Positions 1 through 10,320 of a stretch of 64,000 nt of DNA are shown here, one piece after another. The stretch covers positions 62,001 through 126,000 of the forward strand of contig NZ_WBUE01000004.1 in the NCBI RefSeq assembly GCF_009026145.1, in the 5' to 3' direction. The notes under the pieces are model-generated. The model ran no database searches. It saw only the letters and a program-made list of their open reading frames with translations, and had not been told where the DNA came from. The position numbers were made by a program, and so were the translations under genes. This DNA is from Hyphomicrobium sp. (GTDB lineage Bacteria > Pseudomonadota > Alphaproteobacteria > Rhizobiales > Hyphomicrobiaceae). Within the stretch, counting starts at the first letter, position 1. Each line of letters starts with the position of its first letter.

Positions 1-290
1 AAACGCCAGCGGTTGGCGAGATACGCGAACGGTCCGTCGATCTTGACGACGTCGATCTCGCGACGCTCCGGGCGCAGCGTGACGCGGCTGGTGAACGTCT
101 CGCGTATGGCGTGGTACCCGACGACCATGGTGGCGATGAGGGTCGAGTGCGTGCTTCCGACTTCGCGCGATTTTACGACTAGGCACTCGCACAGCGGAAG
201 GAACTCCGGGTAGCGCTCGACGTCGGCGACGACGGCGAACATCTGCTCGGCCGAGAAGGGAACGCGCCGCGTCGTCTCGAAGGTCGGCAA
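1..290 (-). CDS. Coenzyme Q-binding START-domain protein (COQ10/RatA-like), C-terminus outside window
   Basis: The 96 visible residues open with LPTFETTRRVPFSAEQMF and continue with DVERYPEFLPLCE, the hallmark N-terminus of the COQ10/RatA polyketide-cyclase-like START family, which binds ubiquinone and is thought to help deliver it to the respiratory chain. The start is taken as TTG at 290 because an in-frame TAG lies two codons upstream at 296-294, so no earlier start exists. The upstream bases belong to a palindromic repeat, and the only Shine-Dalgarno-like stretch (GGGA) is inside it. The gene follows lipA in the same direction, a common alphaproteobacterial neighbourhood. The 3' part runs off the window edge, so total length is unknown. 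Confidence 0.85.
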   Translation of the reverse strand, partial: MPTFETTRRVPFSAEQMFAVVADVERYPEFLPLCECLVVKSREVGSTHSTLIATMVVGYHAIRETFTSRVTLRPERREIDVVKIDGPFAYLANRWR

Positions 291-293
291 GGC

Positions 294-371
294 CTAGTGT
301 CCCGATTCCGAAGTTCGCCAGGGTTCGCGGCTGGAGCCGAGAGCGAACTTCGGAATCATGAGGGACACTAG
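294..371. repeat. Palindromic repeat element A with CTAGTGT termini
   Basis: Left arm 294-318 (CTAGTGTCCC then GATTCCGAAGTTCGC) is matched by the inverted right arm 343-371, which ends GGGACACTAG. The right arm carries four extra bases (ATGA), and the loop is about 24 bases. The element ends three bases before the TTG start of the START-domain gene. It resembles small MITE/REP-type palindromes; no transposase is nearby. Confidence 0.8.
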
Positions 372-384
372 AATCGTAAACTCG

Positions 385-460
385 CTAGTGTGATTCAGAT
401 CGAGAAATTCGCTCAATACCTGGCCGCTGATGATAGCGAATTTATCGATCATCACACTAG
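385..460. repeat. Palindromic repeat element B with CTAGTGT termini
   Basis: Left arm 385-413 begins CTAGTGTGATTCAG and ends AAATTCGCT. Right arm 435-460 begins AGCGAATTT and ends ATCACACTAG. Apart from a three-base gap the arms are close inverted copies around a 21-base loop. It shares the terminal CTAGTGT with element A only 13 bases away but has a different interior. It sits 13 bases beyond the lipA stop codon and could also act as its transcription terminator. Confidence 0.8.
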
Positions 461-473
461 CTCCGTTCCCGCT

Positions 474-1412
474 TTAGGCGTGCGCTGCCCGCCGCGCCGC
501 CCGCAGCTTCGCGAAATCATCGCCCGCGTGATAGGAGGAGCGCGTGAGAGGGCTTGCAGCAACGAGCGCGAAGCCCTTGGCGACGGCGATCGAGCGCAGC
601 GCATCGAACTCGGCCGGTGGCACGAAGCGCACTACCGGCGCATGCCGCGCGCTCGGCTGCAGATATTGGCCGATGGTGAGGAAGTCGACGCCGGCCGAGC
701 GCAAGTCGTCCATGACCTGCATCACCTCTTCGCGCGCTTCGCCGAGGCCGACCATGATGCCCGACTTGGTGAAAAGCCGGCGATCGATTTCCTTGGCGCG
801 TTGCAGCAGGCGCAGCGAGTGGAAGTAGCGGGCACCGGGGCGGATCGACAGGTAGAGGCGCGGGACGGTCTCGAGGTTGTGGTTGAATACGTCCGGCCCC
901 GCCGCGAGCACGGTCTCCAGGGCGCCATCCTTGCGCAGGAAGTCGGGCGTCAGAACCTCGACGGTGGTCGCCGGGGCCGCTTCCCGTAGCGCGGCGATGA
1001 CACGGGCAAAGTGCTGGGCGCCGCCATCCTTAAGATCGTCGCGATCGACCGAGGTGACGACGATGTGCGTCAGCCCCAGCTTCTTGGTCGCTTCGGCAAC
1101 GCGCCGCGGCTCGTCCGCATCGAGCGGGCGCGGCATGCCGGTGCGCACGTTGCAGAACGCGCAGGCGCGCGTGCAGGTGTCGCCCATGATCATGAAAGTG
1201 GCGTGCCGCTTCGACCAGCACTCGCCGATGTTCGGGCAGCCCGCCTCCTCGCACACCGTATGCAGGCCGTGGCTGCGGACGACGCGCGCCGTTTCAGCAT
1301 GGGCAGCCGATCCCGGTGCGCGTACCCGGATCCACGACGGCTTCGCCGTGCGGGGACGCACGACGGGCTCCGCGGCGGGGGGCGAGAGATCAGATTTTGC
1401 AGGTGTGCTCAA
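474..1412 (-). CDS. lipA: Lipoyl synthase
   Basis: This radical-SAM enzyme inserts two sulfurs into octanoyl groups on lipoyl domains, working after LipB (whose gene is at 42616). Both iron-sulfur clusters are visible: the auxiliary cluster motif [12 protein letters not shown] and the radical-SAM motif CTRACAFC. The TTG at 1412 is preferred (312 residues) because GGAG lies eight bases before it. A TTG at 1469 would give 331 residues but lacks a ribosome-binding site. The gene lies downstream of pdhABC and lpdA on the same strand, so the enzyme that makes the cofactor is encoded beside its main client. It ends 13 bases before palindromic element B. Confidence 0.95.
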   Translation of the reverse strand: MSTPAKSDLSPPAAEPVVRPRTAKPSWIRVRAPGSAAHAETARVVRSHGLHTVCEEAGCPNIGECWSKRHATFMIMGDTCTRACAFCNVRTGMPRPLDADEPRRVAEATKKLGLTHIVVTSVDRDDLKDGGAQHFARVIAALREAAPATTVEVLTPDFLRKDGALETVLAAGPDVFNHNLETVPRLYLSIRPGARYFHSLRLLQRAKEIDRRLFTKSGIMVGLGEAREEVMQVMDDLRSAGVDFLTIGQYLQPSARHAPVVRFVPPAEFDALRSIAVAKGFALVAASPLTRSSYHAGDDFAKLRAARRAAHA

Positions 1413-1491
1413 TTGGGAGGCTCCGGCCTTGCACCGTTGCCATCTTAGAGCGGTGCGCCAGCCTGGCAAATCGCCACGTTCGTCGGGCCTA

Positions 1492-1761
1492 TTAGCGCCC
1501 GATGATGCGGGCGATGATGATGATCAGGATGGCGCCGATGGTGGCAACCAGAATCTGGTGCGCCCACGGCCAGTCGAGCAGAATCGGCAGCTTGAGAAGG
1601 CCGGCCTGCACGAGTGCTCCGCCGACGAAGGCGCCGATGATGCCGACGAAGATGTCGCGGATCAGCCCTCCACCGCCAAGCAGCAGGTGGGCCAGCCAGC
1701 CGGCAACGAGGCCGTTGACGGCCATCACGATCCACGGTGCATAGGCTGAATAGTCTTCCAT
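1492..1761 (-). CDS. GlsB/YeaQ/YmgE-family small membrane protein (copy 1)
   Basis: An 89-residue, highly hydrophobic protein with three predicted membrane segments. It contains the glycine-rich [11 protein letters not shown] and GIIGAFVGG motifs of the GlsB/YeaQ/YmgE (transglycosylase-associated) family, which is induced by stress in several bacteria but has no proven biochemical role. A paralogue lies immediately upstream (1797-2054), and the shared GGGG and GIIGAFVGG stretches show tandem duplication. It sits between lpdA and lipA on the same strand, 35 bases from its paralogue, so co-transcription is likely. Confidence 0.85.
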   Translation of the reverse strand: MEDYSAYAPWIVMAVNGLVAGWLAHLLLGGGGLIRDIFVGIIGAFVGGALVQAGLLKLPILLDWPWAHQILVATIGAILIIIIARIIGR

Positions 1762-1796
1762 TGGCCGTCTCTCCCCTCATTTGTGTTGGGCGCGTC

Positions 1797-2054
1797 TCAG
1801 GCGATGAGCCGTGCCAATAGAACGACGATGACGGCACCGACCGAGGCGGTGACGATCTCCGACAGGAATTTGTTGCCGATACCGAGGTCGATTTTCAGCG
1901 CGTCGAACAGATAGCCGCCGACGAAGGCGCCGATGATGCCGGTGATCAGGTAGCGCAAGAGACCCCCGCCGCCACCGAGCAGCAGCGAGGCGATGAAGCC
2001 GGCGATGATACCCACGGCTACGAAGACAAGCAGCGCACGCGTTTCGATATCCAT
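1797..2054 (-). CDS. GlsB/YeaQ/YmgE-family small membrane protein (copy 2)
   Basis: An 85-residue membrane protein paralogous to the adjacent copy: LLLGGGGGLLRY and [14 protein letters not shown] align with the other gene, while the ends differ. ATG at 2054 is chosen because the sequence MDIETRALLVFV starts a membrane segment directly and GGGAGG precedes it. It begins 22 bases after the lpdA stop, so it probably belongs to the lpdA transcript. The family is associated with stress responses; the function here is unknown. Confidence 0.85.
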   Translation of the reverse strand: MDIETRALLVFVAVGIIAGFIASLLLGGGGGLLRYLITGIIGAFVGGYLFDALKIDLGIGNKFLSEIVTASVGAVIVVLLARLIA

Positions 2055-2076
2055 GCGTCCCTCCCGTTCGCCACCT

Positions 2077-3543
2077 TCAGCCGGATGCTCTTCCCGCCGG
2101 TGGAATGTGCAACGCCCGCCCATAGGCCGCCAGCGCGCTCTCGCCCATCATCTCCGAAAGGGTCGGATGTGGGAAGACGGTGCGTATCAGGTCCTCCTCG
2201 GTGGCCTCGAGCTGCATGGCGATGACGAAGCCCTGGATCAGCTCGGTGACCTCGGCGCCGATCATATGGGCGCCGATCAGCTCGCCGGTGCCAGCGTCGA
2301 AGATGGTCTTGACGAGGCCGTCGCGCTCGCCCAGCGCCAGGGCTTTGCCGTTGGCGCGAAATGGGAACCGGCCGACGCGCACCTGTCGCCCTTGCGCCTT
2401 GGCGCGCGCCTCGGTGAGCCCCACCGAGGCGATCTGCGGGCGGGAATAGGTGCAGGCGGGAATGCGCAGCTTGTCGAGGGCGTGCACGTCGAGGCCCTTG
2501 ATACTTTCGACGCAGATGACTCCTTCGTGCTCGGCCTTGTGGGCCAGCATCGGGCCGCCGGCGACATCGCCGATGGCATAAATGCCGGCGACATTGGTGC
2601 GGCCGACGCCGTCGGCGACGATGAGCCCCTTGTCGAGCTTGACGCCCAGCGCCTCGAGACCGAGGCCTTCGACGTTGCCGACAACACCCACGGCGGAGAT
2701 GAGGCGCTCGGCGGTGATGCTTTGGCGCCTACCATCGCCGTGCTCCACGGCAGCGGTAATATCGTCCTCGCCGCGCTTCACCTCGACGACCTTGGCTCCC
2801 GAGAAGATGCGGATGCCATCCTTCTCGAACGACTTGCGCGCCAGGGCGGCGATCTCGGCATCCTCGGCGGGAAGGATCTCGGGGAGCAACTCGACAACCG
2901 TCACCTCGCAGCCGAGTGCGCGGTAGAAGGAAGCGAACTCGATGCCGATGGCGCCAGATCCTGCGATCAGTAATGAGTGCGGTAAGCTGGGTGGCAGCAT
3001 GGCCTCGAAATACGTCCAGATGCTCTTCCCGTCCGGCTCGAGGCCAGGAAGAGTGCGCGGACGCGCGCCAGTGGCAACGATGATGTGCGCGGCCGTATAG
3101 CGGCCGGGACCGTGCGCTTCCTTGGGCGGCCCCGGGTTCTGGCGGCCGGTTTGGGCAGGGGGCTCGACCTCGATGGCAGCGTTGCCTCGCAGCTTCGCCG
3201 TGCCCCAGATGACGTCGACGCCGTTCTTCTTGAGGAGGAAGCCGACGCCGGCGTTGAGCTCTTGGGCCACCGCGCGCGAGCGCGCGAGCATGGCCTTGAG
3301 ATCGAGCGTCGGCGCCCCTGGCGTGACGACCCCGAAGTGGGCGGCTGCGCTCACCTCGTGGAGCACCTCGGCCGAGCGCAACAACGCCTTGGTCGGGATG
3401 CAACCCCAGTTGAGGCAGATGCCGCCGAGGTGTGCTTGCTCGACGACGGCCGTGCGCAGTCCGAGCTGCGCGGCGCGGATGGCGGCGACGTAGCCGCCCG
3501 GTCCTGCGCCGATTACAATGACGTCGTAGTTGGAGGAGCTCAT
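2077..3543 (-). CDS. lpdA: Dihydrolipoyl dehydrogenase (E3)
   Basis: A FAD flavoenzyme of 488 residues that reoxidises dihydrolipoyl groups of 2-oxoacid dehydrogenase complexes, passing electrons to NAD. Visible are the FAD-binding GAGPGG (residues 12-17), the redox disulfide CLNWGC (C43 and C48), the NAD-binding GSGAIGIEFA region, the second FAD motif YAIGDVAGGPMLAH and the C-terminal HPHPTLSE that supplies the catalytic His-Glu. A Pro-rich insert of about 25 residues after residue 150 resembles other Rhizobiales E3 proteins. There is no N-terminal lipoyl domain. Start at 3543 gives the standard MSSSNYDVIVIGAG opening. It lies downstream of pdhABC, separated by two lipoprotein genes. Confidence 0.96.
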   Translation of the reverse strand: MSSSNYDVIVIGAGPGGYVAAIRAAQLGLRTAVVEQAHLGGICLNWGCIPTKALLRSAEVLHEVSAAAHFGVVTPGAPTLDLKAMLARSRAVAQELNAGVGFLLKKNGVDVIWGTAKLRGNAAIEVEPPAQTGRQNPGPPKEAHGPGRYTAAHIIVATGARPRTLPGLEPDGKSIWTYFEAMLPPSLPHSLLIAGSGAIGIEFASFYRALGCEVTVVELLPEILPAEDAEIAALARKSFEKDGIRIFSGAKVVEVKRGEDDITAAVEHGDGRRQSITAERLISAVGVVGNVEGLGLEALGVKLDKGLIVADGVGRTNVAGIYAIGDVAGGPMLAHKAEHEGVICVESIKGLDVHALDKLRIPACTYSRPQIASVGLTEARAKAQGRQVRVGRFPFRANGKALALGERDGLVKTIFDAGTGELIGAHMIGAEVTELIQGFVIAMQLEATEEDLIRTVFPHPTLSEMMGESALAAYGRALHIPPAGRASG

Positions 3544-3637
3544 TAGTCTCAACGCCTCAGTGGCAAAACATAAGGCCCCGGAGTCGTGCGACACCGAGGC
3601 CATTGCATTCGTCGTGGCGGGACGGCGCGGCGCCGGC

Positions 3638-3940
3638 TCATACGTGACAGCGCGCGCCCAGGTACTTGTCGAGCAATTGGTTGTAGAGGTCGGCCTTGGC
3701 CTTCTGTGCCGCCCCTAGCTTCTTGCCGGAGTTCTGTTGCTCGACGAGGGAGGGGACCCCCTCTCGATCGAGGCGGTTGAGGTTGGAGCGAATGGATTGG
3801 CACGTCTCGCCACCACTCAAGCTTTGCGGTCCTGGATCGCCACTGCCGGTGTTACCGGCACATCCCGCGAGCAGCACCGCAATGGTGCCCGCGATTGCCC
3901 CGCCGAAAGCACGCGCGCGCCGACCGTTGCCTGACACCAT
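3638..3940 (-). CDS. Small lipoprotein of unknown function (paralogue 1)
   Basis: About 100 residues with a basic N-terminus, a hydrophobic segment and a lipobox LAGC ending at Cys27, so it is predicted to be lipidated and anchored in the envelope. The mature part contains CQSIRSNLNRLDREGVP and ends in Cys-His-Val. The same layout (Cys, about 15 residues, EGVP, Lys-rich helix, Cys) occurs in the next gene upstream, so the two are diverged tandem copies. GGAGGAG abuts the ATG at 3940, so translation may start at GTG 3937 with better spacing. It sits inside the pdh-lpd region; I recognise no family. Confidence 0.75.
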   Translation of the reverse strand: MVSGNGRRARAFGGAIAGTIAVLLAGCAGNTGSGDPGPQSLSGGETCQSIRSNLNRLDREGVPSLVEQQNSGKKLGAAQKAKADLYNQLLDKYLGARCHV

Positions 3941-4090
3941 CTCCTCCAATTGGTATTGGCAGCCAGGGCGTTTTTCACCACACGCACACCGAGCGTGCAA
4001 CCCTTCTCATCGCTATGTGCAGAAATGGTCGAGGTCCCGCCGCATCTTGGCGACACAGCAGGCGCCGGCAGCTGGGCAACAAGTCGGGCT

Positions 4091-4606
4091 TCAGGGCGAT
4101 TGCACGGACGTGCCGTCGGTGGCCGGTGTAGTGGCCGCTTGGGTTGTCTCCTGCGGCACCATAGCCGCGGCGACCGGCTTCTGCGCTGGAACCGGCGGTT
4201 TGGTGACGGCGGCCGTCTTGGCGGGCGTCGATCCCGCCGCCGTGGTGGTCGTCACCGGCTCGACAGGCGCCGTCGCGGCGACGCGCGGCGGGTAGCTCGA
4301 GCACTTGCTCTGGAACTCGGTGTTGGCCTTGTTGAGCTCGTCCGCCTTCGTCAGGTCGGTGGCCTTGAGCTTGTACTTTTTGGCCGCAGCCTTCGCGACC
4401 TTGTCCGGCACGCCTTCCGTATTCAGCGCCTCGATCTGCGAGGCGAGCGTGAGGCAGAGGGCTTCCGTCGACTTCGCTGTTTGTGTCGCCGCCTGCGGAT
4501 TGACCGAGCCGGTGTTGAGACCAGTCGATAGACTGCCATCCTGGGCACACCCGGCGAGCATGCAGGCGAGTGCTGTTGCGTAGATTGCGTTTGAGCGCGC
4601 CGTCAT
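4091..4606 (-). CDS. Lipoprotein of unknown function (paralogue 2)
   Basis: A 171-residue predicted lipoprotein: MTARSN, a hydrophobic run, then lipobox LAGC with Cys20. Residues about 45-105 (LASQIEALNTEGVPDKV followed by a Lys/Ala-rich helix and a Cys) parallel the smaller lipoprotein downstream. The C-terminal third is a low-complexity Ala/Thr/Pro tail typical of periplasm-spanning or disordered linkers. The pair sits between pdhC and lpdA, genes normally close together, with 227 bases before it that can hold a separate promoter. Function is unknown. Confidence 0.75.
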   Translation of the reverse strand: MTARSNAIYATALACMLAGCAQDGSLSTGLNTGSVNPQAATQTAKSTEALCLTLASQIEALNTEGVPDKVAKAAAKKYKLKATDLTKADELNKANTEFQSKCSSYPPRVAATAPVEPVTTTTAAGSTPAKTAAVTKPPVPAQKPVAAAMVPQETTQAATTPATDGTSVQSP

Positions 4607-4833
4607 TGGGATTCACTCCAAGGGCTAGAGTCGGTCACCAGGTACGCCCACGCTGTGTTCCCGCTTCTAGTCTTGCCCCGGGCCAGCAGCAAGCAAGTGC
4701 CCTATTCTTATGCTTTTCCGATCCCGTTGTGACGCTCTTACCTGGGGAAAGAGGCCCGGGCGTGCCCGCCGCGCCACAGGTTGTGGTGTGGTTGCAGGGC
4801 TGACGGTCACCTCCCGATTCGCCTTAACCATAC

Positions 4834-5787
4834 TTAGATCAGCATGCGGACGGGGTCCTCGATGAAGGCCCGGAGGGCCCCCAATAGCGCTGCCCCGGTC
4901 GCGCCGTCGACGACGCGGTGATCGCAGGACAGCGTCACGCTCATGACGGTGGCGGCTTCCAAGCCATCTCGCGCGACCACTGGTCGTCGTTCAGCCGCGC
5001 CGACGGCGAGGATGGTCGCATGTGGTGGGTTGATTACCGCATCGAAAGCCCTGATGCCGTACATCCCGAGGTTGGAGATCGAGGTGGTGCCCCCCTGATA
5101 CTCGTGCGGCGCGAGGCGGCGCTTGCGGGCGCGCTCGGCAAGGTCGCGCATCTCGTTGGAGATCTCCGACAGCGACTTCACCTCCGCATGCTTGATGACG
5201 GGTGTGAACAGGCCGCCTTCGATGGCGACGGCGACGCCGACATCGGAGTACTTGTGCCGCAGCATGCCGGCGTCGGTCCAAGTGGCATTGGCGGCCGGCA
5301 CCTCCTGCAGCGCGAGCGCCATCGCCTTGATGATGAAATCGTTGACCGAGAGCTTGTAGGAGCGTGGACCGTCGGCCGGGGCCGCCGCATTCATGCGCTC
5401 GCGGGCGCGGATCAGCTCGTCGAGGCGGCAGTCGATCGACAGGTAGTAGTGCGGGATGGTCTGCTTGGCGATGGTGAGCCGCTCGGCGATGACGCGCCGC
5501 ATCTTGTCGTGTGGGACGAGCTCATAGCTGCCTTTGTCGTAGAGGGCGAGGATCTTATCGTCGGGAAGCGCGGCGGCGGGGTGCGGCGCGGTGGCGACCT
5601 CGCGATGCGCCATGCCGCTATCGGCCTGCTTAACGGTGCCGGAGGCGAGCGCTGCCTCGATATCGCGCTTGATGATGCGCCCATGCGGGCCGGAGCCGGA
5701 CAGCGCCTCGAGCGCCAGGCCCGCCTGCCGCGCCAAACGACGCGCCAGCGGCGAGGCGAGGATCCTGTCATGGGCCGCCATGTTCAT
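4834..5787 (-). CDS. pdhC: Dihydrolipoamide acetyltransferase (E2) lacking a lipoyl domain
   Basis: The acetyl-transferring core of the pyruvate dehydrogenase complex, 317 residues. It starts directly in the peripheral-subunit-binding domain ([13 protein letters not shown] then [16 protein letters not shown], residues 11-47), continues through a short linker and then a full catalytic domain ending in [11 protein letters not shown] with catalytic His290. Bacterial E2 proteins are usually 400 residues or more because one to three lipoyl domains precede this point; none is present here. The ATG at 5787 overlaps the pdhB stop (ATGA), so there is no room for a lost exon-like segment. The partner E1beta carries the lipoyl domain instead. 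Confidence 0.93.
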   Translation of the reverse strand: MNMAAHDRILASPLARRLARQAGLALEALSGSGPHGRIIKRDIEAALASGTVKQADSGMAHREVATAPHPAAALPDDKILALYDKGSYELVPHDKMRRVIAERLTIAKQTIPHYYLSIDCRLDELIRARERMNAAAPADGPRSYKLSVNDFIIKAMALALQEVPAANATWTDAGMLRHKYSDVGVAVAIEGGLFTPVIKHAEVKSLSEISNEMRDLAERARKRRLAPHEYQGGTTSISNLGMYGIRAFDAVINPPHATILAVGAAERRPVVARDGLEAATVMSVTLSCDHRVVDGATGAALLGALRAFIEDPVRMLI

Positions 5788-7169
5788 GTTCCTCCCCCCC
5801 AGACGTAGAGGACAGACTTGACGGCGGCGACGACCTGCTCGGCCGAGGGCAGCGCGAGCTTCTCGAGATTAGCCGCATACGGCATCGGCACGTCGGCGCC
5901 CGAGACTTTGACCGGCGGCGCATCGAGGTCATCGAAGGCCTGCATGGCAACCTGGGCACAAATCTCCGAGCCGACCGAGCATACGGGCCATGCTTCCTCG
6001 ACGGTCACGAGGCGGTTGGTCTTCTTCACCGAGGCGAGCACCGTCGCGAGGTCGAGCGGGCGCAGCGTGCGCAGGTCGATCACCTCCACGTCGATGTTAT
6101 CCTTGGCCAGCTGCTCGGCCGCTTCCAGTGCGTAGACCATGCCGCGTGCGAAGGAGACGACGGTCGCATCGCGCCCGGTGCGGGCGATGCGCGCTTTGCC
6201 GATGGGAAGAACGAAGTCGTCTCCCTTGGGCACCGGGCCATGCGTGCCGTAGAGGATCTCGTTCTCGAGGAAGACGACGGGGTTGGGATCGCGGATCGCG
6301 GCCTTCAGCAGCCCCTTGGCGTCGGCCGGTGTCGACGGCGCGATCACCTTCAGGCCCGGGACGTGCGCATACCAGGCCGAGTAGCACTGGCTGTGCTGGG
6401 CGGCGACGCGCGCAGCGGCGCCGTTGGGCCCGCGGAAAACGATCGGCGCGCTAACCGTGCCGCCGGACATGTAATGCGTCTTGGCGGCCGAGTTGACGAT
6501 CTGGTCGATGGCCTGCATGGCGAAGTTCCAGGTCATGAACTCGACGATCGGCTTCAAGCCGGCGAATGCGGCCCCGACGCCGATGGCGGCAAAGCCCTGC
6601 TCGGTGATCGGCGTGTCGATGACGCGCTTGCCGCCAAACTCCTCGAGCAGGCCCTGGCTGACTTTGTAGGCACCCTGGTACTGCGCTACCTCCTCGCCAA
6701 TGAGGAAGACATCCGGATCGCGGCGCATTTCCTCGGCCATGGCGTCGCGCAATGCTTCGCGTACCGAGATGTTGACCGTCTCGGTTCCCGGCGCGATCTC
6801 CGACTCGGCCGACGTCGGCGGCGCCTCGTGGCGCACCTCGGCGACCTTGGACTGAGGAGGGGCCTGCTCCACCGCTTCGGGCGCGGGCGGCGCCGAGGCC
6901 GCTGGCGGCGGCGCTGCTGGCCGCTCCTCGTCACCTTGTATCAGTGCAATGGGAGTGTTGACCTTGACGTTCTCGGTGCCCGCAGGGACGAGGATCTTGG
7001 CCAGCTTGCCTTCGTCGACCGCCTCGACCTCCATCGTCGCCTTGTCGGTCTCGATCTCGGCAATGACATCGCCCGCCTTGATCGCCTGTCCTTCGTTCAC
7101 CAGCCATTTGGTGAGTGTGCCCTCCTCCATGGTGGGCGACAGCGCAGGCATCAGGACTTCCGTGGGCAT
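5784..7169 (-). CDS. pdhB: Pyruvate dehydrogenase E1 beta subunit with N-terminal lipoyl domain
   Basis: A 461-residue fusion. Residues 1 to about 80 form a lipoyl domain with the modification site at Lys43 ([13 protein letters not shown]). An Ala/Pro-rich flexible linker of about 50 residues follows, then a complete E1beta transketolase-type domain from about residue 130 ([49 protein letters not shown]). Lipoylated E1beta is known from Zymomonas and Sinorhizobium. Here it matters more because the E2 gene that overlaps its stop has no lipoyl domain. The gene follows pdhA by 17 bases and is translationally coupled to pdhC. Confidence 0.96.
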   Translation of the reverse strand: MPTEVLMPALSPTMEEGTLTKWLVNEGQAIKAGDVIAEIETDKATMEVEAVDEGKLAKILVPAGTENVKVNTPIALIQGDEERPAAPPPAASAPPAPEAVEQAPPQSKVAEVRHEAPPTSAESEIAPGTETVNISVREALRDAMAEEMRRDPDVFLIGEEVAQYQGAYKVSQGLLEEFGGKRVIDTPITEQGFAAIGVGAAFAGLKPIVEFMTWNFAMQAIDQIVNSAAKTHYMSGGTVSAPIVFRGPNGAAARVAAQHSQCYSAWYAHVPGLKVIAPSTPADAKGLLKAAIRDPNPVVFLENEILYGTHGPVPKGDDFVLPIGKARIARTGRDATVVSFARGMVYALEAAEQLAKDNIDVEVIDLRTLRPLDLATVLASVKKTNRLVTVEEAWPVCSVGSEICAQVAMQAFDDLDAPPVKVSGADVPMPYAANLEKLALPSAEQVVAAVKSVLYVWGGGT

Positions 7170-7186
7170 CTACCGCTCGCTTGCTG

Positions 7187-8254
7187 TCAGACCATTACGT
7201 CGGTGGTGAGCTCGCCCGCGTCGGGCTCGGGGTCGGCGAGCGCAAACTCAGCCGCCGCATTCACCTCGTCGCGCACCTGTCGATCGATGGCCTTCAACTC
7301 GTCCTCCGCAACGCCGGCTTCAATGAGCCGCGCGCGCACCTGCTCGATCGGATCCTGCAGCTCGCGCACTTTTTGCACCTCTTCGCGCGTGCGGTACTTG
7401 GCCGGGTCCGACATCGAGTGTCCGCGGTAGCGGTAGGTCAACATCTCCAAGATCATCGGTCCATGGCCGGCGCGCGCGTGGGCAATGGCGCGCGCCCCGG
7501 CCGCGCGCACCTGCTCGACGTCCATGCCGTCGACATGCTCGCCGGGAATGGCGAACGACAGCCCGCGCTGCGACAGGTTGGTGGTCGAGGACGACCGTTC
7601 GATCGAGGTGCCCATGGCGTACTTGTTGTTCTCGATGATGAACACCACGGGCAGCTTCCACAGCTCCGCCATGTTGAAAGCCTCGTACACCTGGCCTTGG
7701 TTGGCGGCGCCATCGCCGAAGTAGGTGAGGCACACGCCATTGTTGCCGCGATACTTGTCGGCGAAAGCGAGCCCTGCACCGAGCGGCACGCACGCACCAA
7801 CGATGCCGTGGCCGCCATAGAAGCCCTTGTCGGGGGCGAACATGTGCATGGACCCGCCCTTGCCCTTGGAGCATCCGTGGCGGCGCCCGGTGAGCTCGGC
7901 CATAACGCTTTTTGCATCCATGCCGACGGCCAGCGTATGGCCATGGTCGCGATAGGCAGTAATCACTTGATCGCCCGGCTCCAGCGCCATCTGCATGCCG
8001 ACGACGACGGCCTCCTGGCCGATATAAAGATGACAGAAGCCGCCGATGTGCCCCATGCCGTAGAGCTGTCCGGCCTTTTCCTCGAAGCGGCGGATGAGAA
8101 GCATGCGCCGATACGCGTCGAGCCGCTCCTCGCGCGTGAAGGTGAAAGCCGCCGGCGCCTTGCCGTTACCGGCGAAAGCGCCCTTGCTGCTGCCCGCGCC
8201 GGCGGGCTTCCGGCTGGGTGAAGCTTTCGCTGACACCATCACGGCTCCATGCAA
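7187..8254 (-). CDS. pdhA: Pyruvate dehydrogenase E1 alpha subunit
   Basis: A thiamine-diphosphate enzyme subunit of 355 residues that decarboxylates pyruvate together with E1beta. The ThDP/Mg motif starts at GDGAANQG (residues about 180-187) and ends near IIENNKYAMG. The phosphorylation-loop-like stretch YRYRGHSMSDPAKYRTREEV typical of the PdhA family is present near the C-terminus. An alternative in-frame ATG lies five codons downstream of the chosen start. It is the first gene of pdhA-pdhB-pdhC and lies 160 bases downstream of ftsB, the usual alphaproteobacterial arrangement; that gap probably holds the pdh promoter. Confidence 0.96.
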   Translation of the reverse strand: MHGAVMVSAKASPSRKPAGAGSSKGAFAGNGKAPAAFTFTREERLDAYRRMLLIRRFEEKAGQLYGMGHIGGFCHLYIGQEAVVVGMQMALEPGDQVITAYRDHGHTLAVGMDAKSVMAELTGRRHGCSKGKGGSMHMFAPDKGFYGGHGIVGACVPLGAGLAFADKYRGNNGVCLTYFGDGAANQGQVYEAFNMAELWKLPVVFIIENNKYAMGTSIERSSSTTNLSQRGLSFAIPGEHVDGMDVEQVRAAGARAIAHARAGHGPMILEMLTYRYRGHSMSDPAKYRTREEVQKVRELQDPIEQVRARLIEAGVAEDELKAIDRQVRDEVNAAAEFALADPEPDAGELTTDVMV

Positions 8255-8414
8255 ATCGAGGGTGCGATGGGCAGCACCGACGCAGGAAGGCTGCCGTGGC
8301 TCGCACGTTGAATCGAACCCTACAAGAGCCGATTGCCGATATCTAGGACCGTGAGGTCATCAATACTTTTGACGGATGTATCGATATGTTTTGCGGATAT
8401 GACCGGCGCGTGCC

Positions 8415-8765
8415 TTAGTGCGCCATCACCACAGCATCGTCGGGGCGCACGAAGCCAAGCACTTCGCGGGCGATTTCCTCGACAAGGTCCGGGTCGGGTT
8501 TTTCGGCGGCGAGCAGAGCGACGTCGCGCTCCAGCTTGGCGCGCACGGCCTCGAGGCTTTTGATCTCGAACTCCAACAGAGCTGATCGCTCGATCAGCCT
8601 GGATCGCGCCTCGAAGCCGTGCCTGCCATTGATTGCATGATGGACGAAGTAGGCCGTCAATCCCAGGCAGAGAAGCAACACCGTCGCCTGCCTTAGCCTC
8701 GAGCGTCGATCATGTTTTTTTGGCTGACGCAGCACTTGGGTACGCTGCACAAAACTGGTGGACAC
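8415..8765 (-). CDS. ftsB: Septum formation initiator, FtsB/DivIC family
   Basis: A 116-residue bitopic protein: a basic cytoplasmic N-terminus (QPKKHDRRSRLRQ), one membrane helix at about residues 27-46, then a coiled-coil (LLEFEIKSLEAVRAKLERDV) and a short tail EIAREVLGFVRPDDAVV, which match the FtsB/DivIC family. In the divisome FtsB binds FtsL and FtsQ and activates septal peptidoglycan synthesis. The location between eno and pdhA is the conserved position of this gene in Alphaproteobacteria. Confidence 0.88.
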   Translation of the reverse strand: MSTSFVQRTQVLRQPKKHDRRSRLRQATVLLLCLGLTAYFVHHAINGRHGFEARSRLIERSALLEFEIKSLEAVRAKLERDVALLAAEKPDPDLVEEIAREVLGFVRPDDAVVMAH

Positions 8766-8893
8766 CGTCGTTATCCCACACGCTGCTTAATGGCAGGTAA
8801 AGCGCTGTGCCGGCCGTGCGAAGGACCATGCGGAGCACGGCTGCGCCGCGACGTTCAGCCATGACGGCGCCAGAGCTGGATGGCGTATTGGGT

Positions 8894-10318
<1,425 letters not shown>

Positions 10319-10320
10319 TC

